A DNA stretch of 64,000 bases from Sycon ciliatum (Eukaryota > Porifera > Calcarea > Leucosolenida > Sycettidae). The notes under the pieces are model-generated. The model was not told the DNA's origin, made no database searches, and saw only the letters and a list, made by a program, of their open reading frames with translations. The translations under genes and the position numbers were made by a program. The stretch lies in the NCBI RefSeq assembly GCF_964019385.1, contig NC_088644.1, forward strand, positions 22,595,866 to 22,659,865. The letters are read 5' to 3'. This document shows positions 50,301-59,371 of this stretch, piece by piece (the stretch's first letter is position 1; each line of letters begins with the position of its first letter).

Positions 50301-51251
50301 TGTCAACTGCAGTGAAGTTTGACACAGATTTTTCGTACGTTGTGCCGGCTCTGCTGAACTTCCCGTCACATGTACTCTGTGCGCTCAGTTTTCACACGGA
50401 GGCTGTGGTGACGGAGACCAGTCCGTGTGAAAAAATCCGTGTGAAACTTGATCTCGAACCGCGACGAGGTTTCCATACGTACTTGGTACGTTTTACCGGG
50501 TAGCAGAAACTCACTATTGCCTTCTCGGTTAACAGTAAGGTATTTCAATACCACGCACACGGTTACAATATCATACGCCTGCCGTACACTGAAAAGAGTA
50601 AAGGAAACCCAATGCACAGCAAGCAAGATCACTAAGTACAACATTGCACTGGCAGCCTTGCATGGAGATTCTCGTTTGAAATAATTTCCGGATATACAAT
50701 GCTTTTTTTAGATCACGTAGCTTCTTTCTATGAAAGGCATGAATTTCAATTGCACCACTAACTGACAAAGCCCTTCTTGCTCTGCAATTATAGAGCAACA
50801 GCGGGTACAAAGAAAGCATTATACAAACGTAGGCACGTTATTTCATCCACAGCCCGACGGCGAACGCCGATGTTGATTAATTTACCGTAGGCTGTGGCTG
50901 CTAGCCGGATAATTCATCCACACCCATGCGACCCCCGGGCAATATGTAAGCCCTGAGAGCGATAACCCATAGCCGGAGCCAACGGATTGAATTAATAAGA
51001 TCACACTCATGAAAGAGAGCGGACCTATCTTTATCAATTACTCCTACACCGCTTACTGGTACGGATGGCGGTGGTCTGCGAGGAGGTGTGGACGGTGAAG
51101 ATTCACCCGACAAACCAGTAGGAAAGAACTGGTTGGCCGGTGCAACTGATGTCAGGGATTTTGCTCTCGCGGCCCTGATCGCTTCTTCCGATGGCTTGGG
51201 TTTGATCGACGGCTTATTTGGCCGACTGGGTTTCGGGGGTGGCGCAGCCAT
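34766..51251 (-). CDS. FGD: FGD-family RhoGEF, DH-PH-FYVE-PH, 804 residues
   Basis: Twenty-three coding exons (minus strand): 51251-51057, 50156-49584, 49391-49330, 48349-48319, 47559-47408, 47169-47115, 46102-46001, 45609-45522, 45144-45094, 44849-44791, 44004-43933, 43600-43532, 43097-42996, 42567-42488, 41982-41952, 41479-41423, 40086-39919, 39540-39450, 38752-38691, 38543-38421, 37489-37430, 35736-35639, 34799-34766. Lengths sum to 2415 nt and all phases agree. Residues 1-65 are Pro-rich (SH3-ligand type) and 66-256 acidic and Ser-rich. The DH domain (about 260-456) has [16 protein letters not shown] and the [13 protein letters not shown] helix; PH1 is 457-574. FYVE (about 617-680) has WLHD, RRRHHCR and RVC plus eight Cys (628, 631, 644, 647, 652, 655, 672, 675), so PI3P binding should be intact. 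PH2 is 701-804 with its terminal Trp in the last exon. FGD proteins activate Cdc42 and remodel actin. The exon 41479-41423 is the least certain. Confidence 0.93.
35011..35380. repeat. 63-bp tandem repeat in the last FGD intron
   Basis: Almost six copies of a 63-bp unit (ccagaaacacacaggaacc...atgatctcatct) lie between the last two FGD exons. The unit is 21 codons long and lacks stops in several frames, so repetitive open frames appear on both strands. Confidence 0.95.
35765..36012. repeat. (CA)n-rich microsatellite cluster
   Basis: Interleaved (CA)n and 'catgcatacatacgtgcacac' units, immediately upstream of FGD exon 22 (intron 21). Confidence 0.95.
36022..36761. mobile_element. Tigger/pogo-like MITE, CAGTCAACTTCGC ends
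   Basis: Inverted ends CAGTCAACTTCGC.AATAACGAC with TA at 36020-36021 and 36762-36763. Subterminal 'cgttat..gcgaa' and 'gtcgttat' words repeat, as in Tigger elements. No transposase is left. Confidence 0.85.
36810..36955 (+). repeat. dispersed repeat B, copy 2
   Basis: Contains 'cccatcgcgggagcgatgatagcgaac', 'gacatagcaacttgtgctgggattacaccattca' type text and 'gatgaattgacc.ccac'. FGD intron 21. Confidence 0.7.
37499..37530. repeat. (ACA)n microsatellite
   Basis: Short trinucleotide run directly behind the acceptor of FGD exon 21 in genomic order (minus-strand upstream intron side). Confidence 0.9.
37797..37866. repeat. (CCA)n microsatellite
   Basis: About 22 trinucleotide units in FGD intron 20. 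Poly-Gly and poly-Val frames across it are artefacts. Confidence 0.97.
39105..39352. mobile_element. inverted-repeat MITE, about 90-bp arms
   Basis: The left arm (taatggctatcaataagat.agttgtg..atcat) returns inverted at about 39270-39350; between them 'cagaacgttttcttgt' is also mirrored. FGD intron 18. Confidence 0.8.
39689..39722. repeat. (CT)n microsatellite
   Basis: Pure CT dinucleotide run in FGD intron 17. Confidence 0.95.
40211..40320. repeat. tandem duplication, about 53-bp unit
   Basis: The unit 'ataagctgtgggaact.a.tta..gtgatctgacaggcgagacactggtggat' occurs twice in tandem in FGD intron 16. Confidence 0.9.
40853..40990 (+). repeat. dispersed repeat B, copy 3
   Basis: Near-identical over much of its length to 36810-36955. 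Directly followed, about 150 bp on, by a family F palindromic MITE. Confidence 0.7.
41144..41317. mobile_element. MITE family F copy 1 (TTG.GCT.GGTGAAATC ends)
   Basis: Inverted ends of about 40 bp include 'gtgaaatc.gaccc.gagtgc' and 'tttcaccgagcacaactgta'. Other copies: 44567-44757 and 51755-51945. All three lie in FGD introns. Confidence 0.75.
41679..41919. mobile_element. MITE, CTGTAAATCAAC ends, TA at left
   Basis: Inverted ends CTGTAAATCAACTTATTTTTG / CCAAAATGTGTTGATTTACAG (imperfect inside). Left flank TA; the right flank reads AA. FGD intron 15. Confidence 0.72.
42008..42050. repeat. (CA)n microsatellite
   Basis: Dinucleotide run about 25 bp upstream (minus strand) of the acceptor of FGD exon 15. 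Confidence 0.97.
42290..42405. repeat. interspersed repeat with hairpin
   Basis: 'gagaacgagttatgcagcaat' (about 42341) pairs with 'gctgcataactcgttctcac' (about 42380). The region is shared in reverse with 31235-31310. Confidence 0.65.
42897..42975. repeat. 26-bp tandem repeat, three copies
   Basis: 'cagcacgcacgagaagaaaacagagc' type unit, third copy diverged. Confidence 0.85.
44500..44560 (+). repeat. dispersed repeat B, copy 4 (partial)
   Basis: Begins 'cctgcccatcgcggaagcgatgatagcgaac' and stops at a (CA)n run, after which a family F MITE begins. Confidence 0.65.
44567..44757. mobile_element. MITE family F copy 2
   Basis: Inverted ends 'ttgtg.tcggtgaa.tccgaccca' and 'tcggatttcagcgagcacaactgta'. 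FGD intron 10. Confidence 0.75.
46121..46232. repeat. (CA)n microsatellite
   Basis: Long interrupted CA run just upstream (minus strand) of FGD exon 7's acceptor. Confidence 0.97.
46365..46723. mobile_element. MITE E copy 2
   Basis: Right end ACTCTTGG followed by TA (46724-46725); left end TA-CTGTCAAGAGTGCATAAACAAG. The interior matches the copy in the RPL35 intron, inverted in part. FGD intron 6. Confidence 0.8.
46726..46944. mobile_element. MITE, CTGTAAATATACAAA ends, TA target
   Basis: Inverted ends CTGTAAATATACAAAATTTCGGC-like, right TA at 46945-46946; its left TA is shared with MITE E copy 2. The interior is rich in 'gccgaaat' words. Confidence 0.8.
47319..47380. repeat. (CA)n microsatellite
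   Basis: Dinucleotide run in the short intron between FGD exons 5 and 6. Confidence 0.97.
47777..47806. repeat. single end of the element found whole at 58972-59356
   Basis: TA-CCGTAAAGTACTGCCAGAGCGCCCC matches the terminus of 58972-59356; no partner end was found nearby. Confidence 0.6.
48471..48815. mobile_element. MITE, CAGT.GGTATCGGTTATAGC ends, TA target
   Basis: Inverted ends CAGTAGGTATCGGTTA / TAACCGATACGCACTG are flanked by TA at 48469-48470 and 48816-48817. The interior has 'aaaaacgac...tattctt' mirrored near 48820-48850. FGD intron 3. Confidence 0.78.
49110..49196. repeat. (CCA)n/(GCA)n/(CAA)n trinucleotide tract
   Basis: Compound trinucleotide microsatellite in FGD intron 3. Confidence 0.95.
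50263..50514. mobile_element. MITE, GTGAGTTTCTGCTAC ends, TA target
   Basis: A 252-bp element, inverted ends GTGAGTTTCTGCTAC.CGG, flanked by TA at 50261-50262 and 50515-50516. Interior 'tccgtgt' words occur in both orientations. FGD intron 1. Confidence 0.8.
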
Positions 51252-51754
51252 TACTCGCAGACCTGCTAGCTAACCAGCTGTAGAGTGCACAACAGAAGCA
51301 AAGCACACAGGCAGCAAGAACATGACCAGTTAGCACGGCACTAGGATGGGGAGTGATGTGCACGGACAACGAGAGTACCTTCGCCAACGACATGACATGC
51401 ACGAGAGCACTGTGGCCAGCACAGCCACCCGTTGTGATCCCACACATATAAAATCAGCAAGTTGGGAGGGGAAGAAATATCAACACACGTAATGATGAAG
51501 CCCTTTGCAATTCTGAGAAGGCCTTCCATGCCAATACATCTCGAACAAGTGCATGGGGATACTATGGTCAAGCATGGCAATGTCAATGTGTTATAGCATT
51601 GTTGGCTGTGAAGTAGTGATGAAACGTACACTGAGAAGTAATGGCGCTGTTGTAGTCGCGCCAAGCACGAGCACTATACGGTTGACAAGGAGGCGCAAAA
51701 TCAAAAACAAAACAATACCAACTTTTCTCTAACTCCAGTTGCAACCTAGGTATG

Positions 51755-51945
51755 TACAGCTGCGCTCGGTGAAATCCGACCCTAAGTGCAAAGCTGGCAC
51801 CCTGGACCAGTTCCGAACACATCACCATATCGGTACATGTGTACGTCCAGCCACATTCGTGCTACTTCCAGGGCGTCAAGGGCCGTGCAAGTCGAGGGTG
51901 CTAAATATGCACACTGGGTTGGATTTCACCAAGTGTAACTGAACA
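51755..51945. mobile_element. MITE family F copy 3
   Basis: Inverted ends 'gctcggtgaaatccgaccc' and 'ggttggatttcaccaagtgtaac'. Upstream of the FGD start codon. Confidence 0.72.
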
Positions 51946-51984
51946 TGTAGACAGCTTCCAGCACATGAAGGTGGCATTTGGTGC

Positions 51985-52177
51985 ACGCATGTGTGTGTGT
52001 GTATGTGTGTGTGTGTGTATGTGTGTGTATGTGTGTGTGTGTATGTGTGTGTGTGTGTGCGTGTGTGTGAAATGTTCTTGCAAACTGTGCTAAGCCAAGC
52101 AGGAAAAGGAGCAGAAAATATCACTGCAATCACAGTACAGCTATCCCGGTCACCTGCCTGCCTTAGTGCAGCTTGCA

Positions 52178-52220
<43 letters not shown>

Positions 52221-52250
52221 ACACACAAGCTCACACACACACATACAGGC
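51985..52250. repeat. (GT)n and (CA)n tracts facing each other
   Basis: (GT)n at 51989-52068 and (CA)n at 52180-52215 form an imperfect inverted pair about 110 bp apart. Confidence 0.9.
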
Positions 52251-52292
52251 AGAAATGCCTGTGTATCTGGTGAAGTAAAATAAAAACAAATA

Positions 52293-52400
52293 CAGGAACT
52301 TGTGCTGGGATTGCACCATTCAGCAGCTTGAAAGACTAAACACAACCAACTGCCACTATTCAGCCAGGACTACACTCCAGAGCTAGCTTTTTGAAGTCGA
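52293..52400 (+). repeat. dispersed repeat B, copy 5 (3' part)
   Basis: 'acttgtgctgggattgcaccattcagcagcttg' to 'tttttgaagt' matches the right part of copy 2. Confidence 0.65.
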
Positions 52401-52654
52401 TTTTTTGCCATATCCCTACATTCTGGGCCTTTGCTCTTTTCTTATTTTTTTCCCTCAAAACACATCACCCAACAAACTCCTGTACGCACTGGCTATTGGC
52501 TTAAGAATAACGCAAACAAAGAGACACTACTAATGACATAGGACAATAAGCAGACATCAAGTCATTCAAGAAGTTGCACCATGATGTGACGATAACGAGA
52601 CAGAGAGGGACCCCAGTATGCGTACATGAGTTAGCGTACGTGCGTGTGCAACAC

Positions 52655-52676
52655 ACACACATACACACACACACAG

Positions 52677-52705
<29 letters not shown>
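52655..52705. repeat. (CA)n microsatellite
   Basis: Interrupted CA repeat. Confidence 0.95.
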
Positions 52706-52707
<2 letters not shown>

Positions 52708-55017
52708 GAGTTCAGATGCGGTGTGAGATTCAGCATTACCACGTGGTTAACATGTGTAAGAGTGTAAAGATGTTGTGATCATCAATACGACCATTACATT
52801 CACTCCCGTTTTAATTAAGGTGAAGAGTGTTACAAGTCAGAGTGACATTTCTCCTCGAATAGTGATACAATCACTAGTACGTGAAGTATGATACGAAGAG
52901 AACGTACTTGTAACATACAGTACATGTACTGTCAGGTACCGAAGACCTGCAGGATTAGCCTTGTGAGTCGTAGCCTAGACCATTCTTACTTCATGTATTA
53001 CAGTCTATGCACGGTTGAGTCACTGTGTATACATTGGTATGCTGTGCTTGGTGAAATAATTCTAGCCTGTTCATTCTTCGGCACTACGTTCTTCGGCACG
53101 CGACAGTTCTGTAGTACAGAAATACTCGATGTGTAAGGCGACGTTACAAGGTTGCTGTGGAGTGTGGGCCAGGACACATCCATGCCTGACACTTGCCCAA
53201 AACTACATCAAAAAGTCTGTCTCTCACAGTCACACCATACACACACAGACAGGTACAGTTCAGAAAGTCTGTCACTCAGCTTGTTGCAACTCACTAAATC
53301 AGATGCAAAGCCAGCCTGCCAGCATCAGTAAATCGACAAAAGGCAACGTTGCTTGCCATAACCACCACATTATGTAACATCAGATTGAGTGGCTATTGCA
53401 AAGGAAATTTAAAACGTTACAAATACGACCATATCTCCAAAGTAACTAAAGATAACAGCGGTGCCATCACAAATGATGACACCTGATTACTTCTCAACCG
53501 TTGTCGTTGGGCGTGACAGGGGCTCGGGGTAAAACGACCATGACGACTTTCCATGGCCATGCATACCTATACAACATACTAGTAATTCTCGCTTTATTAT
53601 AGGTTGAGAGAGTTCAGACATTGTTGTACCGTAGTAGTAGTAGTACTGTGTACGATGTGGTGGAGTGTGTGGTGGAGTGATCGCACCGCGCGCCAAGCAC
53701 GGCAATTACTTGATGAGAAATAAAGCCTCCATCACACAAACGGCGCATAGCTTTTTTAAACCTATTGGAAGAATAGTCCAAGACCGCCAGACAAACATTG
53801 GCTGGCAGTTTACTCGGATCTAGTGTACCATGGTGTATGAAGCAAGTTATTTCAAATCTGACAAACAGAAGTACATGTACAATGTCATGTAACTACCGTA
53901 GTCATTGCTCACCTCAGAGATAGTCCACAACAAGAACAGCTGCGGAGAGAGAGCGACAGGAACTTCGGATGTAAAATAAATCCAACACTAATAATTCTTC
54001 CAGCTAAATTCACAATGAGTAAGTCTCAATATCCACCTACATCGAGACATCATAATCTGAACTCTCAAACAGCTCAAATCTCAATTCAGAAGTTGAGCAC
54101 AATGATGGTTGATGCTCTGGTCGGCGGTCATTGTATTCTCCACTGCACAGCTGAGACTACACTATAATCTACCTACTGTATCCTGGGAATTGCAAGGAAA
54201 CACATCAACTAACGTTATGTAACTATTTCAATAACACAGAGGAGCTCTACTGGAGAAGAAATGTATTGTTCTCCATGCGCTGTACTTTTTCTGAATCTGA
54301 TGAGTGATGTTGGAGAGGATACTCCAATCATGCATGCACTCATGCTGTGCAAGCAAGCTCCTTCGATTTTAGCGGCTCACTACGGATCCACCTGCATGCA
54401 CTCCTCTATCTGCCTAGCGCCTGACGTCGACCGTACCGGCCCCTCGACTTCATGCATGCATGCAGAGCGCAGCATGGTAACGAGTGTGGAGCGTGTCGTT
54501 GGTTGTTACAGTCATGTTGCCGTGTTGGCGACTTTGCGTGTAGACCATGCATGGTAGACCCTACGTAGAAATGTACGTTTTAGCGCGCCGCACAGCGATC
54601 TTTGAAGCTGCAGCGCTGCCTGCGCTGCTAGCCTAGCAAGTGTTAGTCGCCTGCGCTGGCGCGCGCGGGCGACGCTGCACGCGCACTGCCACTGCGTACT
54701 GCACTGGTGATGCACCGACCGTCGACTTCCACGTCTGTGCGCACTGTGCACTACGTAGTCTGCAGCCTTGTGTTGAGGGTTGTACCGTCTGTGACCATGG
54801 TGACTGTACGGCCGTCGGACAGACCTTCCCAGTGAAATCTGATGCAGGGAACGACTGGGTACCAAGACTGCAAGAGTACTGTGCAGAGTACTGACTACTG
54901 TGCAGATCGGCCCACTGCATGCAGGGCGCAAATAATAATTCGACACTTGGATCGGATTTCATTGATCGGGATCGAGGCGCCTTCACTACAGGCTACAGAC
55001 CAGTAGCTAGCTGCTAC
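52706..55017. other. intergenic, no gene recognised
   Basis: Likely upstream region and possible 5' UTR of the FGD gene. An orphan end of the pogo-like element (ACGTTCTTCGGCACGCGACAG) is at 53079-53117. 54540-54900 is GC-rich with scattered 'actgcgcactg' words; its open frames resemble no protein I know. Confidence 0.4.
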
Positions 55018-55055
55018 CAGGGAGTCGTAAAATACCGGTATTTTACGACTCCCTG
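55018..55055. mobile_element. 38-bp palindromic hAT-like mini-MITE, copy 4
   Basis: Perfect palindrome with CAGGGAGT ends; 8-bp duplication GCTGCTAC at 55010-55017 and 55056-55063 is exact. Confidence 0.88.
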
Positions 55056-55819
55056 GCTGCTACGTCATGGCGCATGGGCCATGCATGATAATTATTATTT
55101 GAAAAAGCAAAGGGGTTTGTTTGTTTGTTTGTTTTCATTTTTTACTTCGCCAGCTAAGCGGTGTGTTTAGTAAAGTACATGACTGTACTCCCTTACCTGG
55201 TGTTTGCTCTATCGAGGCTCAATAATACAAGAGAGCACCAATATTTTGGGGGCATGTTTTACCAATCAAATGAATGAATGAGTGTGAACCCGAAAGTAGG
55301 ACACGACCACCGGCACCGTAATGCGTTCCACCATTGATTGCCACGTTGACCAGATGTCCTGAGTCAAACACATTGCAGTGCCATGGCTGACAAACCCAGG
55401 TGAGCTCAATGGCCGGATAAATCTTTCCTTCCCCCTTCCTTGAACCTTTCGATTTGGAATACATGATGTACCGCGGTACCTGATGTGGTCCACTGCATGC
55501 CTCGATCATTGAATTCTTTTACCAGATTGTACTGAATCTGTAGTTCCTAGACCTGGTGCAGGAGTGCTGTGATCAATTTCTGCACGGGCATGCATACACT
55601 TCCACAGACACTAAAACGTTTGTACACTGATCATGCAACATACTACCAAGAGTATACTGTATAACACGTTTATTTCAGTGTAATTTAAATTTCGGTAACT
55701 TCGGTACTGGTCCTGGATCACCTAATTTAACCCTTTGGTGCCTGACTGAATTTTAGATTTTTCATAGTTTTGGCTCAATTTTTTGGAAAGCCTATATCTC
55801 CGCAACCGTTTAGATAATA

Positions 55820-56227
55820 GAGAGGTTCCGGGGTACGATTTTCCGTGCCAAAATCCGTATGGGCGCTACGGATTTTTTCCAGGCATGCTCCATACGATTT
55901 TTCGGCACAAGAATCAGTGTGGACTGGCTTTCATACGAACCATGCTTCGTATGGAGATTTTGCGTCATCGGGTGCAGAAAGATTTTTCGCGTACAAATTT
56001 GGTACGAGAAACATCAATTTTTCGCGGGAAGTTTTGATTTCGGTACAAATTTTCAAAATAAAAAGGCATAGCGCGGGAATGTGACGTGTTTGCGATCGTA
56101 ACCTAGGCAATGACGGCAAACACATAAGATCCGTACCCCGGAACTTTTCACTGCTCGAAAACGACGTATAAAAAATCCGTAGAGCCTCCACGGATTTTGG
56201 CACGAAAATCGTACTCCGGAACCTCCC
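55820..56227. mobile_element. MITE, GAGAGGTTCCGG ends, TA target, nested
   Basis: Inverted ends G(A/G)GAGGTTCCGG.GTACGATTTTC with TA at 55818-55819 and 56228-56229, inside the piggyBac-like element. Interior 'atacga.ttttt' words are mirrored. Confidence 0.82.
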
Positions 56228-56539
56228 TAATGTAGCGACAAAAGTATGTATTCTGATTGGCAAGACACAGCAAAATCCGATTTTTGAATTTTCAAGTCAG
56301 AAAAATCTACAATAGGGTCAGGGTACTGCGCTGGTCCAAGAACATCTTGGTCGCCAACACCACTCAGCACGCCGAATCCACTATCTCGTCCACGGCCTCC
56401 GCCACGACCTCCGCCACACGCGCCACGCACGCCACGATCAGCTGTTCCATCAGCTGGCTGAGCTCGACCAGCGCCGCGAGCAATTCCTCTGCGCAGCGCG
56501 AGCGGAGCACGTCCACGAACAGGCTGCGCTTGCCCTCGC

Positions 56540-56779
56540 CCTACAGAATCTTGAAGCTCATCGTCGGAAATTTTGCTCATCTGAAGAGCTGCCGTTCTCA
56601 ACAAATTCACCGAAAACCAAATCATCGTTGAGTCAGTCTTCCTCATCTGATGACGGCAGGTTTCCGTCAGAGAAAAGAGCGTCAGATTATTCACCATCGT
56701 CGTCTTCTGATTCTTCTTCTACAGGGGCATCATTGGCCTCCAGCTCTTCAAACAACTCAAGCGCTCCTGCAGCATCCAT
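56540..56779 (-). pseudogene. transposase N-terminal relic in the piggyBac-like element
   Basis: An ATG at 56779 opens a frame of 30 acidic codons (LELFEELEA..., then a Glu/Asp run) ending at 56687. The same frame continues with LFSDGNLPSSDEED before a second stop. Asp/Glu-rich N-termini are typical of piggyBac-type transposases. The Ser-rich frame on the opposite strand (56628-56816) is its shadow. Confidence 0.5.
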
Positions 56780-57101
56780 GACGGAGGTCAGCTGCAGTAG
56801 CCATGAACTGTACTAGTCGAAAACGAAGCGAAACAGCAACGTTTTGTTCGTGTTGCGGGACGCGTGCTTAGGCTGCCACGCTCGATTGACTTCCGCTGAT
56901 CTGCGCGATCGTCGTTGATCACGACTCGACTTTTTCAAATGCAACCCCCCTACTTTCTCTATTGCTATCTACAGGCCAGCTACTGAAGGGTCTCTGTACA
57001 AAAAATCAGGCACCTGCGATGTACGTGACTGGCTCTGTGCTCAATTTTAGTATGCACTGTCAGCATAGGTCGAAATCGACCTACCGGCACCTAAGGGTTA
57101 A

Positions 57102-57950
57102 AGGGGAAGTATACCCTAAAATCAAATTTTCACCAGTTGTAGTCTTCTGGGTGCTGAGTCGAATGGTCTTGGTCCGAGGAAGCTGCGACGCTCCCTTCCT
57201 ACTTGAATCCCAATCGAACTCGCGCACTTCCACCGAAACTGGGTGACTGCGCCCTACTAGATGGGGATTTGTATGCAAAATGTCACTAAAAGCGCCATTT
57301 CGTTCTTATAAAAGCACGGATGACCGCGATTGGCCCAAATGTTGTAGTCTTTTGAACGCTGAGTCGACTGGTTTTGGTCCGAAAAGGCTGCGATGCAGTG
57401 TTCCTCCTTTATTCCCAATCGAACATGGTTGAACAAGCGGTCACGTGCTCCTGGGTGCCCAAATCACCTGGTCACCGCGCCAGCAGGCGACAACTTTCAC
57501 ACCAAGGTTCAACTCGAGTGACAGGACTGCACCCAAAAAAGGTCAAACAGGCTAGTAAGTTGTACCCTGCAGGCACGGTGACCAGGTGACTGGTGTACGC
57601 AGGAGCACGTGACCGCTTGTTCAACCATGTTCGATTGGGAATAAAGGAGGAACGCTGCATCGCAGCCTTTTCGGACCAAAACCAGTCGACTCAGCGTCCA
57701 AAAGACTACAACATATGGGCCAATTGCGGTCATCCGTGCTTTTATAAGAACGAAATGGCGCTTTTAGTGACATTTTGCATACAAATCCCCATCAAGTAGG
57801 GCGCAGTCACCCAGTTTCGGTGGAAGTGCGCGAGTTCGATTGGGAATAAAGGAGGAAGGGAGCGTCTCAGCTTCCTCGGACCAAGACCATTCGACTCAGC
57901 ACCCCGAAGACTACAACTGGTGAAATTTGATTTTAGGGTGTACTTCCCCT
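57102..57950. mobile_element. 849-bp foldback element, copy 2, TTAA-flanked
   Basis: Same palindromic arms and AGGGGAAG ends as 2979-3828; the central unique segment is in the opposite orientation. TTAA at 57098-57101 and 57951-57954. The left TTAA is also the right TTAA of the piggyBac-like element. Confidence 0.88.
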
Positions 57951-58048
57951 TTAACATTACACCTAAACTTTCTGAAATACCAAAAGTATGTAAAAATCAT
58001 GAAAATCACTGTCAAATTAAAAGAAATCAAACTAACTAACTTGTACTA

Positions 58049-58938
58049 CAGTCCATTTCAAAACTATAGACGCGTGAACTCATACGTACGAGCCGTACGT
58101 ACTGTAGCGCACGACAGCCGTGAGTTTTGCATGAGTGTTTTCTGGTTTTCAGATGTGTTTTTCAGGTTTTTCTTCGTCGCCGCGGGAAATACAAAAGATG
58201 CAAAACACGAAAAAGTCGCAAATGAAAAGGTGTGAGGAAAGTCTCAAATGAATCTTCTTCTTGTTTGCATTTTCTGAGTGCCTGACTGGAATGGCTTCCA
58301 AGACCCGTAAGGATCTCAGTGATGCCGAGAAATATATGATTAGTCGTGTTCATTGTTTCTTCGAACAAGAGCTGGATTTTGATTGACGCTTGAGTATCCG
58401 AAATCCTCGTCGTCGAACTCACCTTGCAACTGGCGTGAGTGAAACCACTGTCACTCGTTGTGTCAGGCGAAGGGAACAGGGAGGCTCAAATCAAATCAAA
58501 AAGAGAAAATAGAATTATCATCTCTACTGTATTTCACCCAACAAGATCCAAAACATGCAGAAAAGAAGAGAAAAAAAGGCAGGAGGCGTGATCATGGTGA
58601 TGGGATTCGAATGCCCCACACTTGAACTGGAAATCACGGATCGAAACCACGAGGCTACCAGGATCCGTACAAAAATGCACCCGCGATGGTCTGGGCGCAG
58701 CACTGTCTCAGCAGGAGCAAAAATCCAAACAAACTGGTCAAACCCTTCAAAACAGAAACTACATGTAAAACCGGAAAACCTGGCCTAAAAATAGACTTCA
58801 ATTGTAGCGAAAACAAATTATATAGCCAGAATTGTGAAGCGATGCAGAAACGGAATCTGGAGGAAAAACTAAAAATATTTAAATAAATCCCATCGAATTT
58901 TGCAAAACACTACGCGTCTATAGTTTTGAAATGGACTG
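58049..58938. mobile_element. Tc1/IS630-like element, CAGTCCATTTC ends, TA target
   Basis: Inverted ends CAGTCCATTTCAAAACTATA plus GACGCGT, flanked by TA at 58047-58048 and 58939-58940. It carries a transposase N-terminus relic (58291-58480). At about 58600-58670, minus strand, there is tRNA-like text with a B-box-like GGCATTCGAATCCC, possibly a SINE insert. Confidence 0.82.
58291..58480 (+). pseudogene. transposase N-terminus relic (helix-turn-helix part)
   Basis: ATG at 58291 begins MASKTRKDLSDAEKYMISRV..FF and meets TGA at 58384. The same frame then continues with RRRTHLATGVSETTVTRCVRR, a typical HTH segment (ATGVSE.TV) of Tc1/IS630-type transposases. The catalytic domain is missing. Confidence 0.65.
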
Positions 58939-58971
58939 TAGTATACTCTCATGACTGTACATGTACATGTA

Positions 58972-59356
58972 CCGTAAAATCCCGCCAGAGCGCCCCTATC
59001 TCCTCGACGCTTCAGGTGGGGAGGGGCGGATGGGCGAGTCCTACTTGCCGCATTCAGTGCTACATGAAAAAGTACTCACCCTACGAAAACTGTTCGTGCA
59101 TCTCGTACACCAACCAAAGGTCAAGCCAGGAGTCGAACAGACCCGACAAAACGCAGGGTTTGTGCGATCCCTGGTCATGGTCAGGAGGGTGGGCACTGTT
59201 GCGTACATTTCCAACGGGGTCGAGCACGCGTCTGCAGTGCAGTACGGCATCACAGACTGCGACAGAGTCATACGAGGATACAATCAATCACGTCCCTGAC
59301 AAGAAGTCAGGGAGGGGCGGATGGGAGAGATGGGGTGCTCTGGCGGGATTTTACGG
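58972..59356. mobile_element. MITE, CCGTAAAATCCCGCCAGAGC ends, TA target
   Basis: Inverted ends CCGTAAAATCCCGCCAGAGC with TA at 58970-58971 and 59357-59358. Subterminal 'gggaggggcggatgggcgag'/'aggggcggatgggagag' words are direct rather than inverted. Confidence 0.85.
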
Positions 59357-59371
59357 TACATGTATGTGGAG

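Larger units (their letters stand above)
55741..57097. mobile_element. decayed piggyBac-like element, TTAA target
   Basis: Ends CCCTT(T/A)GGTGCC are inverted and flanked by TTAA at 55737-55740 and 57098-57101, the piggyBac hallmark. A relic of an acidic N-terminal transposase region is on the minus strand (56540-56779). The catalytic DDE region is absent. A TA-flanked MITE is nested at 55820-56227. Confidence 0.82.

Noticed and set aside
54640-54894. 84-codon Cys-rich frame in the GC-rich segment
   Set aside because: No recognisable motif, no start context or splice structure, overlapping frames of equal length on the other strand.
56628-56816. Ser-rich open frame on the plus strand
   Set aside because: Antisense shadow of the acidic transposase relic (GAA/GAT runs reading as TTC/ATC).
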